Source of the DNA: Microcyclospora pomicola
Lineage: Eukaryota; Ascomycota; Dothideomycetes; Capnodiales
Assembly: GCA_002786065.1 (NCBI GenBank)
Contig: NHNY01000023.1
Coordinates: 248,001 to 312,000 of the forward strand
Reading direction: 5' to 3'
DNA length: 64,000 nt
Position 1 is the first letter of the stretch. Each line of letters starts with the position of its first letter. This document shows positions 22,938 to 32,303 of this stretch, one piece after another. A program made the translations under genes and the position numbers. The notes beneath the pieces were generated by a model, which was not told where the DNA came from, made no database searches, and saw only the letters and a program-made list of their open reading frames with translations.

Positions 22938-24001
22938 TCACAGCCTCGACTCCATACCCTTCTCCAGCAACTCAATCAGCTCGTCGAGTCTTGCAACAAC
23001 GACATCCGTCCTGTCATCCTGCTCCAAATCCTCCTTCCCTTCACTTCTCAACAACACTGTCATTGCACCTGCATCGCGTCCCGCCACCATATCATCGATG
23101 CTGTCACCGACCATCACGATAGGCAGCCTCCGCTGCGAAGGTGGAGAGTCTGGTACGCTGGCGTCGTCCGTGAGACCCCAGGCATGTGCAATATGCAGAA
23201 TACCGGCTGGTGATGGCTTGGGCGGACGGAAAGCGCGCGTGATGACAGGCGTGAAAGGGGAGATGTGCGAGGGGATATGCTTGGTCAATAGATGTGTAAC
23301 AGGAGCACTATCGGTGGAAAGTCAGGTCGTTGCATGATTGGAGACCAGACGAAAAAGGTCATACAGAAGAAGAAGCGCTTCTCCCTGACTCCTGATCTCG
23401 CGTTCGAAGCAAGGAAGATGAAGTCGAATGGCAAGACTTACTCGAAATTCCTCGTGCAAATGCCCTTTTTCACGCCCTGACGATCCAGCCACTCCATCAA
23501 AGTCACAAGTCCGGCTTGCGGGACTTGCTTGGCCATGGCTTCGCGCTCAATCTCTTGGATCTTTTGCATGGCCTCCTCCTGCTCCGTGGGTGGTAGAGCA
23601 TGGATGTGGTCCAGGATATCCGAAGACTTGGGTATACCCACAGACGAGCGCATGAGCGAGAACATGTAGTTTTGCGGTTCACCTTCTTGGCAGAGATATT
23701 GTTAGTCGGTCATTGGCTTTGCAGAGTATAGGCGGGATGGCGGCCAAAGCGCATGTTCGCTGGTAAGCGAGAAAGTCGTACATAACGTGCCGTCCATGTC
23801 GAAGACGATGCCCTTCAGCTCCAGAGCTTCATTTTCGCCTTCATTGGCCTTTTGTCCCAGAGGGAGAAACCGGTGCTTTCCCATAGTGGCAAATGCTGCA
23901 CGCTTGTGCTGAGATGATGGATTCGGTCTTTTCAATGCTGTGAAAGTGGGTCGTGGAATGATGCTGCGCAAACCTGCGTTCTGCTGGAGCCGAAGTACCA
24001 T
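22938..24001 (-). CDS. HAD-superfamily hydrolase (phosphatase/phosphoglycolate-type)
   Basis: The exons are 24001-23782, 23682-23442 and 23307-22938, for 276 residues. All four HAD motifs are visible: motif I VFDMDGTLC (nucleophile Asp68, Asp70), motif II ICTRNF, a motif III lysine in PPKPSP, and motif IV VMVGDSIDDM. The helical cap between motifs I and II (PQNYMFSLMRSSVGIPKSSDILDHI) resembles yeast YOR131C-like and related fungal HAD proteins of uncertain substrate. The first about 40 residues are basic and Ser/Arg-rich without acids (MVLRLQQNAGLRSII, KRPNPSSQHKR). This fits a mitochondrial targeting sequence, with an internal Met40 as a possible cytosolic start. Splice joins restore known motif spacing exactly, so the model is firm. 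Confidence 0.9.
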
Positions 24002-24546
24002 ATATATTCTGCTTGATGCCGACCTTTCGAGATCGGTGGATGCTGATCCTCAAATGTGGCCGGAGTGTTGGGAAATGTTGAATGGACTTCCAGCGACGTC
24101 AAAGCCATCGTGGATGATCCTAGCGTTTTGCGCATATTTGGTACTATCTTCACTCTACTCACTAGGTACCCCACCTATCTACATTCTGGACCTTACACTT
24201 CTCACTCAACCAACTATATGGTAATTCTCTTGCATATGCGTACACGTATCCGGAGCTAGGCATCTCTAAAGATCGTGTCCGAGGTATCCAATATGCCTGC
24301 CTAGATCGTGTATCTTGATACCGCAGCCTGCTCATACCCGAAAACCTACATAAGCTGCTGACCCTTTGCTGTCTCCACGTTGGTGCTTTGACCTGTTATG
24401 CTCATGTACCTACATATATGTTCGTTCACATGTAGGTACGGTAGTTTGGCACAAGAAAAAGCGCAACTCAATTCTGTGTATGTTCGTGGCGCCAGACTCA
24501 TGACAAGACTGCTCGTCGACCTACCTCCACCAGAAGTGCAACACCA
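24002..24546. other. Divergent promoter region
   Basis: This lies between the HAD gene (minus) and the 270-residue gene (plus). It is AT-richer than its surroundings, with repeated ACCTACAT/TGTAGGTA words near 24400-24440. No coding signal. Confidence 0.5.
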
Positions 24547-25359
24547 ATGGATTCACACTACAAACCCTGCTTTATCCTGCACGAACGCGGCATTCCTTGT
24601 GTCGTCTGGTTCGAGGATGCGGTCGGTTATCACGGAGTTCGTGCCGTGGGTTTCAACCTATATATTCTGGTCCCAGACATCGATGCTGCAGCGGAAGCAC
24701 TGACTCAACGTGGATGGACACACACTACACATCAACAAGGAAAATTTGGAAATGCAACTACAAACCTCACCCAACGCCGCCTGGATCCTCCGCCCGAAGA
24801 CTGGGATAAGCACAATGATATGAAGCGGCGAACGGATTCCTCATCACAAATATCAAGCCTATCTGACTCCGTGACCACAGTCCTGCTTCCTAGTGCCGAC
24901 TGGAACTTTCACCTTGAAGAGCTGAACAGTAGTGTCATCCAGTCGAGCAGTATCTTCCCGCCTCTTCCTGGATTACTAGACGCACTCATCGACAGTACCT
25001 TGGACTGTGGCTTTGAGACTACGTTGTGGATGCACTTATCGCTGATGATCGCACATCTATATGGGGAAGTGCCAAAGCTGCGCGAACGGGAGTATGCGGA
25101 GAACCTCCGTTACGAGCATCGTCAATATCACTTCGATGTGCTCGCTGGAGTTAGTACTGGCACCATACCATTCCTCAACCATGAACGCATGGTTCGTGAC
25201 GAGCTGCGACAAGGAACGCGCGAACTTCAGGAATGTTCTGCGTCCCGAGACAATGAAAATTTGTTCAATGATGAGGTACAGGCACGACTGCTGGCCGCCA
25301 TGCCCAACCCGTTTCCGAAAGAATGGGATGGCTGGGTCGAGGATCAAGGATATGACTGA
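24547..25359 (+). CDS. Fungal protein of unknown function, possible nucleotidyltransferase-like fold
   Basis: A single-exon frame of 270 residues from an ATG. The N-terminal part (ILHERGIPCVVWFEDAVGYHGVRAVGFNLYILVPDIDAAAEALTQ is its span, residues 10-54) has the alternating strand-helix pattern and the 'VPDIDAAAEAL..RGW' block typical of a large group of ascomycete hypothetical proteins related to nucleotidyltransferase folds. A spacer rich in Ser/Thr follows. The C-terminal half (residues 130-270) is helical and charged, and ends with NPFPKEWDGWVEDQGYD. I see no complete catalytic triad. Such genes are often expanded in plant-associated and soil fungi. The function is unknown and the family assignment is tentative. 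Confidence 0.65.
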   Translation: MDSHYKPCFILHERGIPCVVWFEDAVGYHGVRAVGFNLYILVPDIDAAAEALTQRGWTHTTHQQGKFGNATTNLTQRRLDPPPEDWDKHNDMKRRTDSSSQISSLSDSVTTVLLPSADWNFHLEELNSSVIQSSSIFPPLPGLLDALIDSTLDCGFETTLWMHLSLMIAHLYGEVPKLREREYAENLRYEHRQYHFDVLAGVSTGTIPFLNHERMVRDELRQGTRELQECSASRDNENLFNDEVQARLLAAMPNPFPKEWDGWVEDQGYD

Positions 25360-26899
25360 TCAATCGAGAGAGAGAGAGAGAGGAGTGTTATGTGATGCTA
25401 CAAGGTCAACCAAGTCGTACATATCTGGTCATTCCCGACAGCTATGGTCCAGTGTTGCACAATCCATAGTTTAGACAAGTTTCATATCGATTTTGAGTGT
25501 GCATGATGAATGACGATCGACTTCGCAGCACAGCAAAAGAACTCCAAGAGTGGTGCCATACACATCTGACATATGCAGCTAATTGTCACGTCACATACGC
25601 TTCGGAATCTTACAACCAGTAGGACCGATCTCTCTGACCGATAGCCATGGAACCATCTCAGAGCTCCTATGGCTCTTCGAAGGGATGATCTTGCTTGAGA
25701 TCCAAGCTCCCTAGCCATACGGTATCGATCATTCGCAACGCTAGCCTTGCGTACCTATAAGTCTGGTCCTACCAGATGCATCAAACTGTTGGAGCGTCGC
25801 TAGTTGACCAATGGGGTAGCTTGATCGCGGACCTCGTTGCTCTGGCTGCCTTTGGTCTGTGGGTAGGTAAGAAGGCCATTTCGAAGGCAGCAGGCTTCGT
25901 GAAACGTGACCTTTCGCCTGGTGAAGTCGTCTCTAATGCTAACATACTTGATGCTAACGTCAACATACCTATCTCTAATTCCGATGTACGCATATCTAAT
26001 TAAGATGTACTTGCAATGCATTTCCTTACACGCCCAATTGCCCCTGAAGCTGTTCTCAACCGCCATATCATCATCCTCGATCGTCCTAGCGAAGCCGTCT
26101 CTCGAAGTGATACGGAAGCCTGTGAAGCCCTGGAACGTCGCCATAAGCAAAGCACTGACGCTGTGCTTGGTGGTGCAGCGTGTCAGTCTCGGGCTCCATC
26201 TATCTCACCATGGATCCCAGGACACTTCGCACTCACTACAAGGATGTGGGAATCGAGATCATGTCCCCACCTAGAACTGAGGCAGCCTGCATGCTATGTA
26301 GCGGTCCCCAACGTGGGTTGACCTGTTGGCTAGACTATATAGCATCCTGGTTCATAGGCCATACAACCAGACCGGCGAGTCGGCGGGTATGTCCTAGTAT
26401 GGAATGAACCAGCAGAACAGCAGTAATCAAGCTCTCAACCGAGGCGTCCACAACGGATGAAGCTGTTCGGCAATTGGCGACACTGGTCGTAATCCCCGCT
26501 GGGTCGTCGCGGCCGCGCTGTCAGCGGTGTACTTTACTGCTTCACTGAGATCGTTAGAATATTGTTCCACCCAGCCGCCATAACACTATCAGACCTGCAT
26601 TAGCATCTGCGACCAGAAAGATGAAGTCGCTCCGGGGATAAGAGCACTTGTTCCCGTGGGGTCGGGCCAATCTGCTTACCTAAAAAGCAACGACGTAATA
26701 AATTTTGTGGGGGAAAAAGAAAAGCATTGTCGGCTCCGCAATCGGCGCTGTCTTGCACCCTCGCGTACGGGAAAGGAAGGTCAAGTCAGGTAAAGACAGG
26801 CATTTGTTCTTCCCAGGACCTTAGCTCACACGTCGGGTATCATCAACACTACTTCGTCAGCCGTACATATCGCTGCCCACTGGGCCCATTCCCACCCTC
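25360..26899. other. Intergenic region with a GA microsatellite
   Basis: This contains a (GA)8-type run at about 25366-25382 just after the preceding stop, then the promoter of the isocitrate dehydrogenase gene. A 75-codon ATG frame at 25776-26003 (MHQTVGASLVDQWGSLIADL) ends in a low-complexity part made from repeated CTAA/TGTA words. It may be a small gene or chance; I do not call it. Confidence 0.5.
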
Positions 26900-28360
26900 A
26901 TGTCTACCCTTCGCCACCTCACCGCCCGCACACTGCTCTCTCCGACCACGACTCCAATCACATCCTCTCGCATCGCTGCAGCTACCATCTCCGCCTCGCG
27001 AACTTTCCCCCGCCCGATCGCCGCCAGAGTGGTCCAACGCCGCACCATGGCTTCCTCCGCGAGCTCCCAGCAGATCCCCAAGATCAAGGTCAAGAACCCG
27101 GTGGTCGAACTCGATGGAGATGAGATGACCAGGATAATCTGGCAAGATATCAAGGACAAGTTCATCCACCCGTACCTCGACATCGACCTCAAGTACTACG
27201 ACCTGGGTCTGCCCTACAGAGATGAGACCAACGACCAGGTCACCTTTGATGCCGCTGAAGCGATCAAGAAGTACAGCGTTGGTGTCAAGTGTGCGACCAT
27301 CACACCTGACGAGCAGCGTGTCGAGGAGTTCAAGCTCAAGAAGATGTGGCTGAGCCCCAATGGCACCATCCGAAATATCCTAGGAGGAACCGTCTTCCGA
27401 GAACCCATTGTCATTCCCAAGATCCCACGACTTGTGCCGGGCTGGAAGAAGCCCATTGTCATTGGCAGACACGCTTTCGGCGATCAATACCGAGCCAAGG
27501 ACACCGTGATCAAGGGCCCAGGCAAACTCGAGATGGTCTTCACCCCCACTGATGGTGAGCCAGAGAGAATCGAGGTATTCAACTTCGAGGACCACCACGA
27601 GGGCGGAGTGGCGCAAACACAATACAACACCGCCGAGAGCATCACTGGGTTTGCACACGCGTCGTTCAAGCATGCTTTGTCTCTGAACCTGCCCATGTAC
27701 ATGTCGACCAAGAACACCATCTTGAAGAAGTACGACGGACGATTCAAGGACATCTTCCAAGAAATCTACGAGAAGGACTACCGCAAGGAGTTCGAAGCCA
27801 ATAAGATCTGGTACGAGCACCGATTGATCGACGACATGGTAGCGCAGATGATCAAGAGCGAGGGCGGCATGCTCATTGCCATGAAGAGTAAGCGAGCAGA
27901 GATTGTATCTTTCACAGGAACATCAAGCTAACCTCAACCAGACTACGATGGTGACGTGCAATCCGACATTGTCGCGCAAGGTTTCGGCTCCCTCGGCCTC
28001 ATGACCTCCGTCCTCGTCACCCCCGACGGCAAGACCTTCGAGGCCGAAGCCGCCCACGGTACCGTCACCCGCCACTACCGCGAGCACCAGAAGGGCAACC
28101 CGACCTCGACCAACCCCATTGCCTCCATCTTCGCCTGGACTCGTGGTCTGGCCAAGCGTGGCGAGCTCGACGGCACCCCGGAGGTTGTCAAGTTCGCCGA
28201 GAGCCTTGAGGAGGCCTGCATCCACGTCGTCGACCAGCAGGGCATCATGACCAAGGATCTCGCCATCAGCTGCGGTAAGAAGGACGACTACGTCACCACC
28301 ACCGAGTACCTCGATGCTGTCGAGAAGCGCATGAAGGCTGTGTTGAGCGCCAAGCTTTGA
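26900..28360 (+). CDS. IDP1: NADP-dependent isocitrate dehydrogenase
   Basis: Catalyses isocitrate + NADP+ to 2-oxoglutarate + CO2 + NADPH. The exons are 26900-27887 and 27942-28360, for 468 residues. The core begins [23 protein letters not shown]. The substrate loop [19 protein letters not shown] is intact. The family signature [19 protein letters not shown] is created across the splice join and carries the metal-binding aspartates, and the NADP site HGTVTRHY follows. The first 49 residues are Arg/Ser/Thr-rich and nearly free of acids, a mitochondrial presequence. Met50 at 27047 sits in an ideal context (CACCATGG), while the first ATG is in a weak one. The protein ends in AKL, a peroxisomal PTS1-type tripeptide. 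One gene may thus serve mitochondria, cytosol and peroxisomes, as known for single idp genes of filamentous fungi. Confidence 0.97.
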
Positions 28361-29077
28361 AGTGGAAGATAGTTTTTATGAGCAGTTGGAACCCGACCTC
28401 AGTCTCTGTTGTAAGCTTTCATGTTCTTACCACGTTGGCTGTTGGCAGCTTAGAAGATGTAGATGTGGTTGTTGCCAGCAGTATATACGCACAGCATCTC
28501 TGTGCGCTGCATCATATTACTTGGATCTCTGATAGATAGATGCTGGTTCATACACCGCCAAATTTCATCCTTGCAACGTCTCACTTTTCTTGAGTCATTG
28601 TATCTAAACAACAGCACAGATCGATCGGTGACGCGGGAAATCTAGGTATCTAATGATAGGTATGTGAAGATGTGGGCGATAAAGATGTAGCCCAGCCAGG
28701 ATTAAGCAAAGCAGCTAGGCTTTGTCCATGTTACACGTGTCTATATTGTATATCCTTTAATCGGTATCGTCAACAGTAAGGCATACACTGATAGGTCGTG
28801 GGTGTCACTATCTTCGTGACAGCATTTCTAGAGCTTAGGGCGCTGGCGTTCCTGCGAAGCAACGATATCACTCGTCAGTTTGTGCTGTGATGAGCTACTT
28901 GACTCGAATCGATGTTGAGATCGGCCTCTATCATCGAAGCATTTGCGTGGTAGATCAAGCCATGGGGCTTAAGTGGTGTATTTGGCAGTTGTCTTGGACA
29001 AGCTGCATTTTACCTTATGCTTGCAGCCTGCTACTTGTCTCCGCAAGTACTGATGACAAAGAACTGACTGCGCGACC
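28361..29077. other. Convergent intergenic region
   Basis: 3' flanks of the isocitrate dehydrogenase gene (plus) and the aminodeoxychorismate lyase gene (minus). It is AT-richer, with no coding signal. Confidence 0.6.
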
Positions 29078-30037
29078 TCAATCTTCCGGCGGCTCAGGAG
29101 GCAGATAGTCGCTCGCGATAGCTTTCCGGTGCAGCTGATACTCAATGTCCTTGATGGCCATCGCATCGGGTCTCGGCGAGGGTCCTTTGCGCAGCACGAT
29201 CCGGCCCTGAAAGTACCCGCGCACCCCGTTGCTCAGCCAGATCACCTCGCCGTCGCGGAAACTGCTCATCGGCACCTCCCCCTCAACCGCCAGCTTGTGC
29301 TCCAATGCCCACCGTCGCGTGGCGCCTTGCTGGCCCCCGCACGACGAGGCCGGCGTGGTCCACTGGCCGTTGCGGAAGGCGTAGGGCGTCGAGATGGACG
29401 CGTCGAACAGCAGGTTGTCCGGCGTGTAGAGCAGGACTTCCCGCGTCATCGCGAGCGTGCGGATCTCGGCGGCGGCGCGGGCGCGCGCGTAGCATGCGCG
29501 ATCCCAGGTCTTGTACATGGTCACTTCGCTTGGCTCCGTGGGCTCGATGTCGAAGCCGACCGTCCATTCGATCCCGGTGGCGTCGTCTGGTGGCTGGCCG
29601 AAGGTCTTCTTGAATAGCCTCTCCAGTGGCAAGCGGGGAATCGCGACGACCTCCGTGACCGTCGTTCCGTCTGGGTAGCATCGAAGTCTACAGCGACATG
29701 CTTGTGCCGGTTGCTCGTTGCCATGGCTGGTCTGGTATCTCTTCACGGCCGTGGAGAGGTTGTGGAGAAGTCCGGATGGTCCGCCGTTCTTTGCTTCGCC
29801 GCCTGGCCGGTCCACAGTGTACCATGTGCAGCCCCATTTGGCGACTTGGAGGCGGGTGTAGTGGTGCTCAAGCATGTAGAAGGGGCACGGCCGGTTGAAT
29901 GATGCGGCGGTGTTCTCGACGCTGGTTTCGAGAATGCTGTCCCATCGGACTGTGGTGAAGACGAACGGCTCGTCGGAATCGATCAGGTTTTGAGCATTGG
30001 GTGCTGAAGCTTCCTGACCGGTGGCCGAGCGAGTCAT
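29078..30037 (-). CDS. ABZ2: Aminodeoxychorismate lyase, fungal type (p-aminobenzoate synthesis)
   Basis: A PLP-dependent class IV (D-amino-acid aminotransferase fold) enzyme. It converts 4-amino-4-deoxychorismate to p-aminobenzoate plus pyruvate in folate synthesis. Single exon, 319 residues from the first in-frame ATG at 30037; the open frame upstream begins only with TTG. Fungal Abz2-like features are an N-terminal block FVFTTVRWDSILETS and FYMLEHHYTRL, a central YKTWDRACYARARA containing a lysine where the fold IV cofactor lysine is expected, and a C-terminal half with LLYTPDNLLFDASIS, RNGQWTTP and the loop EVIWLSNGVRGYFQGRI. The usual family signature is only loosely kept, as in other fungal Abz2 proteins. 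The 5' end lies 528 bases from the divergent PRELI gene. Confidence 0.8.
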   Translation of the reverse strand: MTRSATGQEASAPNAQNLIDSDEPFVFTTVRWDSILETSVENTAASFNRPCPFYMLEHHYTRLQVAKWGCTWYTVDRPGGEAKNGGPSGLLHNLSTAVKRYQTSHGNEQPAQACRCRLRCYPDGTTVTEVVAIPRLPLERLFKKTFGQPPDDATGIEWTVGFDIEPTEPSEVTMYKTWDRACYARARAAAEIRTLAMTREVLLYTPDNLLFDASISTPYAFRNGQWTTPASSCGGQQGATRRWALEHKLAVEGEVPMSSFRDGEVIWLSNGVRGYFQGRIVLRKGPSPRPDAMAIKDIEYQLHRKAIASDYLPPEPPED

Positions 30038-30565
30038 ATTCGTTTTAGGCTTCGGACAAGACTGATATGTGTACCGTATGCATTTGAAGAGGAAATGAAC
30101 TGCATACAAGCAGAGAGCCTTTTGCTAGGCTAGAGCTACCGGCAGAGTCCTAGAAAGCAGCCATGTGGATTTATAGCTGTACCAACGCTATCGCATCAAA
30201 CTGGTCGATTTCGAGATCTATTGAAGTATTACAGCGTATAAAACTGTAAGCAAATGCGATGAGCTCTGTACATTTATCACTAAGCATATGTTGCATGCAG
30301 GTCTGAGCCATCACGTGCATCCATAGTAGAATACAAGAACTTGAAACTTGAACTTTAGGTGGCGAAATTCCGCGATTACCACTTCTTCCGTAAGGAGCAA
30401 GGTCGCGTGATCATCCTGGATTCGAGGTCACCATCATCAAACATCATCAATACTACATACGCTTTCACACCGCCAACCTTTCATCACCGCATCGTCGACC
30501 TTCTCTACCGACCTGCTTCAGTCCTTTACTTCGCTTCTGGGAATGCCTCGCCAACCATCGCAGCT
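30038..30565. other. Divergent promoter region
   Basis: This lies between aminodeoxychorismate lyase (minus) and the PRELI-like gene (plus). The plus frame is open from 30359 but starts at GTG, so the part up to 30565 is taken as 5' UTR. No other feature seen. Confidence 0.5.
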
Positions 30566-31339
30566 ATGGTAAAATTCTACAGCACCAACTACACTTACGA
30601 TTACTCCTTCTCCGCCGTCTCGCTGGCCTACTTTCTTCGCTATCCCAATCCCTACAGCAAACACGTTTCCAGCACAGATGTCATCAGTCGCTCCTTCGAC
30701 CCCGAAAGTCAGCGCCTGACAACAGTGCGCCTGCACATTAAAAGAAGTCGCCTTCCCCCTGCCGTGCTGAAATTCCTGCCGCGAAGTTCATTAGGTGTGG
30801 CTGAAGATGGAAGCACCCAGAGCTTCATCCTCGAGAGCAGTGTCGTAGATGTCAAAGAGGGATGGATGGAGACGGAAAGCAGGAATCTCGATTGGAACAA
30901 TGTGCTCTCCGTGATCGAGCGTCAATCATACCATCGGCCCAACCAAGCTGGGATAATGGCTTTGGAGCATGGACAGTCTGCTGCTGATGGTTCAGCCTCG
31001 ATGTGGGACGATGATCGGACGAACGTCAACATAAGCGTGACGCTGAAGAGCAGGATCGGCGAGCAATTGCGAAAGCGCAGACAAAGATGGGGCGAGCAAG
31101 CGTCAGCCACATCTGTTTTGACGAGCGGGAATGACGATGAGCCTCCCAAGCAAGGCTTTTTCAGCGCATGGACGACGGGAGCAGCAAGAAGCGCAATCGA
31201 GTCGATCTCTCTCCAGCGCACAGAGCGAAGCCAGCCCAAGGCACAAAAAGGAATGTCCGTCGTTCTTGCAAGACTTCGCGAGGGTGGCGTACAAGCCGTG
31301 CTGGAAGGAATGAGGAATGATCGCGAGCTGGCATTCTAG
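30566..31339 (+). CDS. PRELI/MSF1 domain protein (mitochondrial phospholipid transfer family)
   Basis: Single exon, 257 residues. The ATG at 30566 gives MVKFYSTNYTYDYSFSAVS, which aligns in pattern with the start of Ups1/Ups2/PRELID proteins (MKxFxxxYxFxYxWxxV). It is followed by YPNPYSKHVSSTDVISR, RLTTVRLHIKR, the hydrophobic PPAVLKFLP, and SFILESSVVDVKEGWMETESRNL, the usual PRELI order. Family members shuttle phosphatidic acid or phosphatidylserine across the mitochondrial intermembrane space with Mdm35. The C-terminal third (residues 170-257) is basic and extended beyond the usual about 175-190 residues, with a QLRKRRQRW helix. An upstream GTG frame of 69 codons adds nothing conserved, so this start is preferred. 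Confidence 0.85.
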   Translation: MVKFYSTNYTYDYSFSAVSLAYFLRYPNPYSKHVSSTDVISRSFDPESQRLTTVRLHIKRSRLPPAVLKFLPRSSLGVAEDGSTQSFILESSVVDVKEGWMETESRNLDWNNVLSVIERQSYHRPNQAGIMALEHGQSAADGSASMWDDDRTNVNISVTLKSRIGEQLRKRRQRWGEQASATSVLTSGNDDEPPKQGFFSAWTTGAARSAIESISLQRTERSQPKAQKGMSVVLARLREGGVQAVLEGMRNDRELAF

Positions 31340-32303
31340 CGACTGTACTAACTATGAGAAAGAAAGTTGATGTCTCTGCTTGGGGTTTTGAACTTGTTAG
31401 CGTTGGAGTCTGGGCGCATACTGCTGTACTATACTTGCTGTCCTCTGATGGACTGATCTTTGTGTCCGGAGAGATACAACTCGGAATGTTTGTACGTTTG
31501 AAGAAGAAGGAACTCGAAAACGCGAAGATAAGATATCGATGGATGAGCTCTCCACTACTTTTACCTAACCTGTATGAACACTTACGTTTCAATTCTAAAT
31601 GCTAAGATCGCGCTGCTGTGGCTCCATTCCCTCCACTTGAGTAAAAACGATGTTCAGCATTCCTGTCAGGTAACTACCACCCCTTACAGCCACAGCACTG
31701 ATACGACCTCCACTGGATGAACAGTGATGCTGGCCGAACGGTCCAGCCTCGGAACATATCTACAGCAATCGTCAGGCAAAGTGATCTCTAGAATCCTTAT
31801 GAGTCGATCAAGCAAGGTAAATGGTTGATCACGTACTCTAAATTTCTGTGATTAAGAGTGCATCGAGGAGGGGGCTACTTCCACCACTATAATTCTGCAC
31901 GTGAAAGGTGCAAGCCTGGGAACTTTAAGCTTTGTTTGTCCTGTACTATTGCAGCAACTCCCTCTTGACTCCCATCTCACGTTTCAACCACCACCGCGAA
32001 TCGACCATCGCCACGCGCTCGACGTGTCGACTCTCCTCATCGCCGCATTCCCTACATCCATACCGGCATCGAAAACAGGTCTCGCCTTTGATCACGCGTG
32101 GAGGATCGAATCCGCACTGGAACACGCAGGCGTTCATGATACCTTGTTGAATGTAACGGCATAGCCGCGTCACATCGCAGATATCATCTCACAACACAGC
32201 GATACAAGAGGTTACTTACGATCGTTCTTGGCACCACGCGCAAGGACGCGTCAGCGCGTGTGAGGAAGTTCAGCAAGAGAGATACATTGCCATTCCCGCC
32301 AAA
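31340..32303. other. Intergenic region and ISWI 5' leader
   Basis: This contains the PRELI 3' flank and the promoter and 5' UTR of the ISWI gene. The ISWI ATG at 32304 lies in AAAATGAG, a good context. A few short upstream ATG frames occur in 31900-32160, with no clear function. Confidence 0.5.

Noticed and set aside
25776-26003. 75-codon ATG frame before the isocitrate dehydrogenase gene
   Set aside because: The first half looks protein-like but the second half is simple-sequence. There is no homology or splice support.
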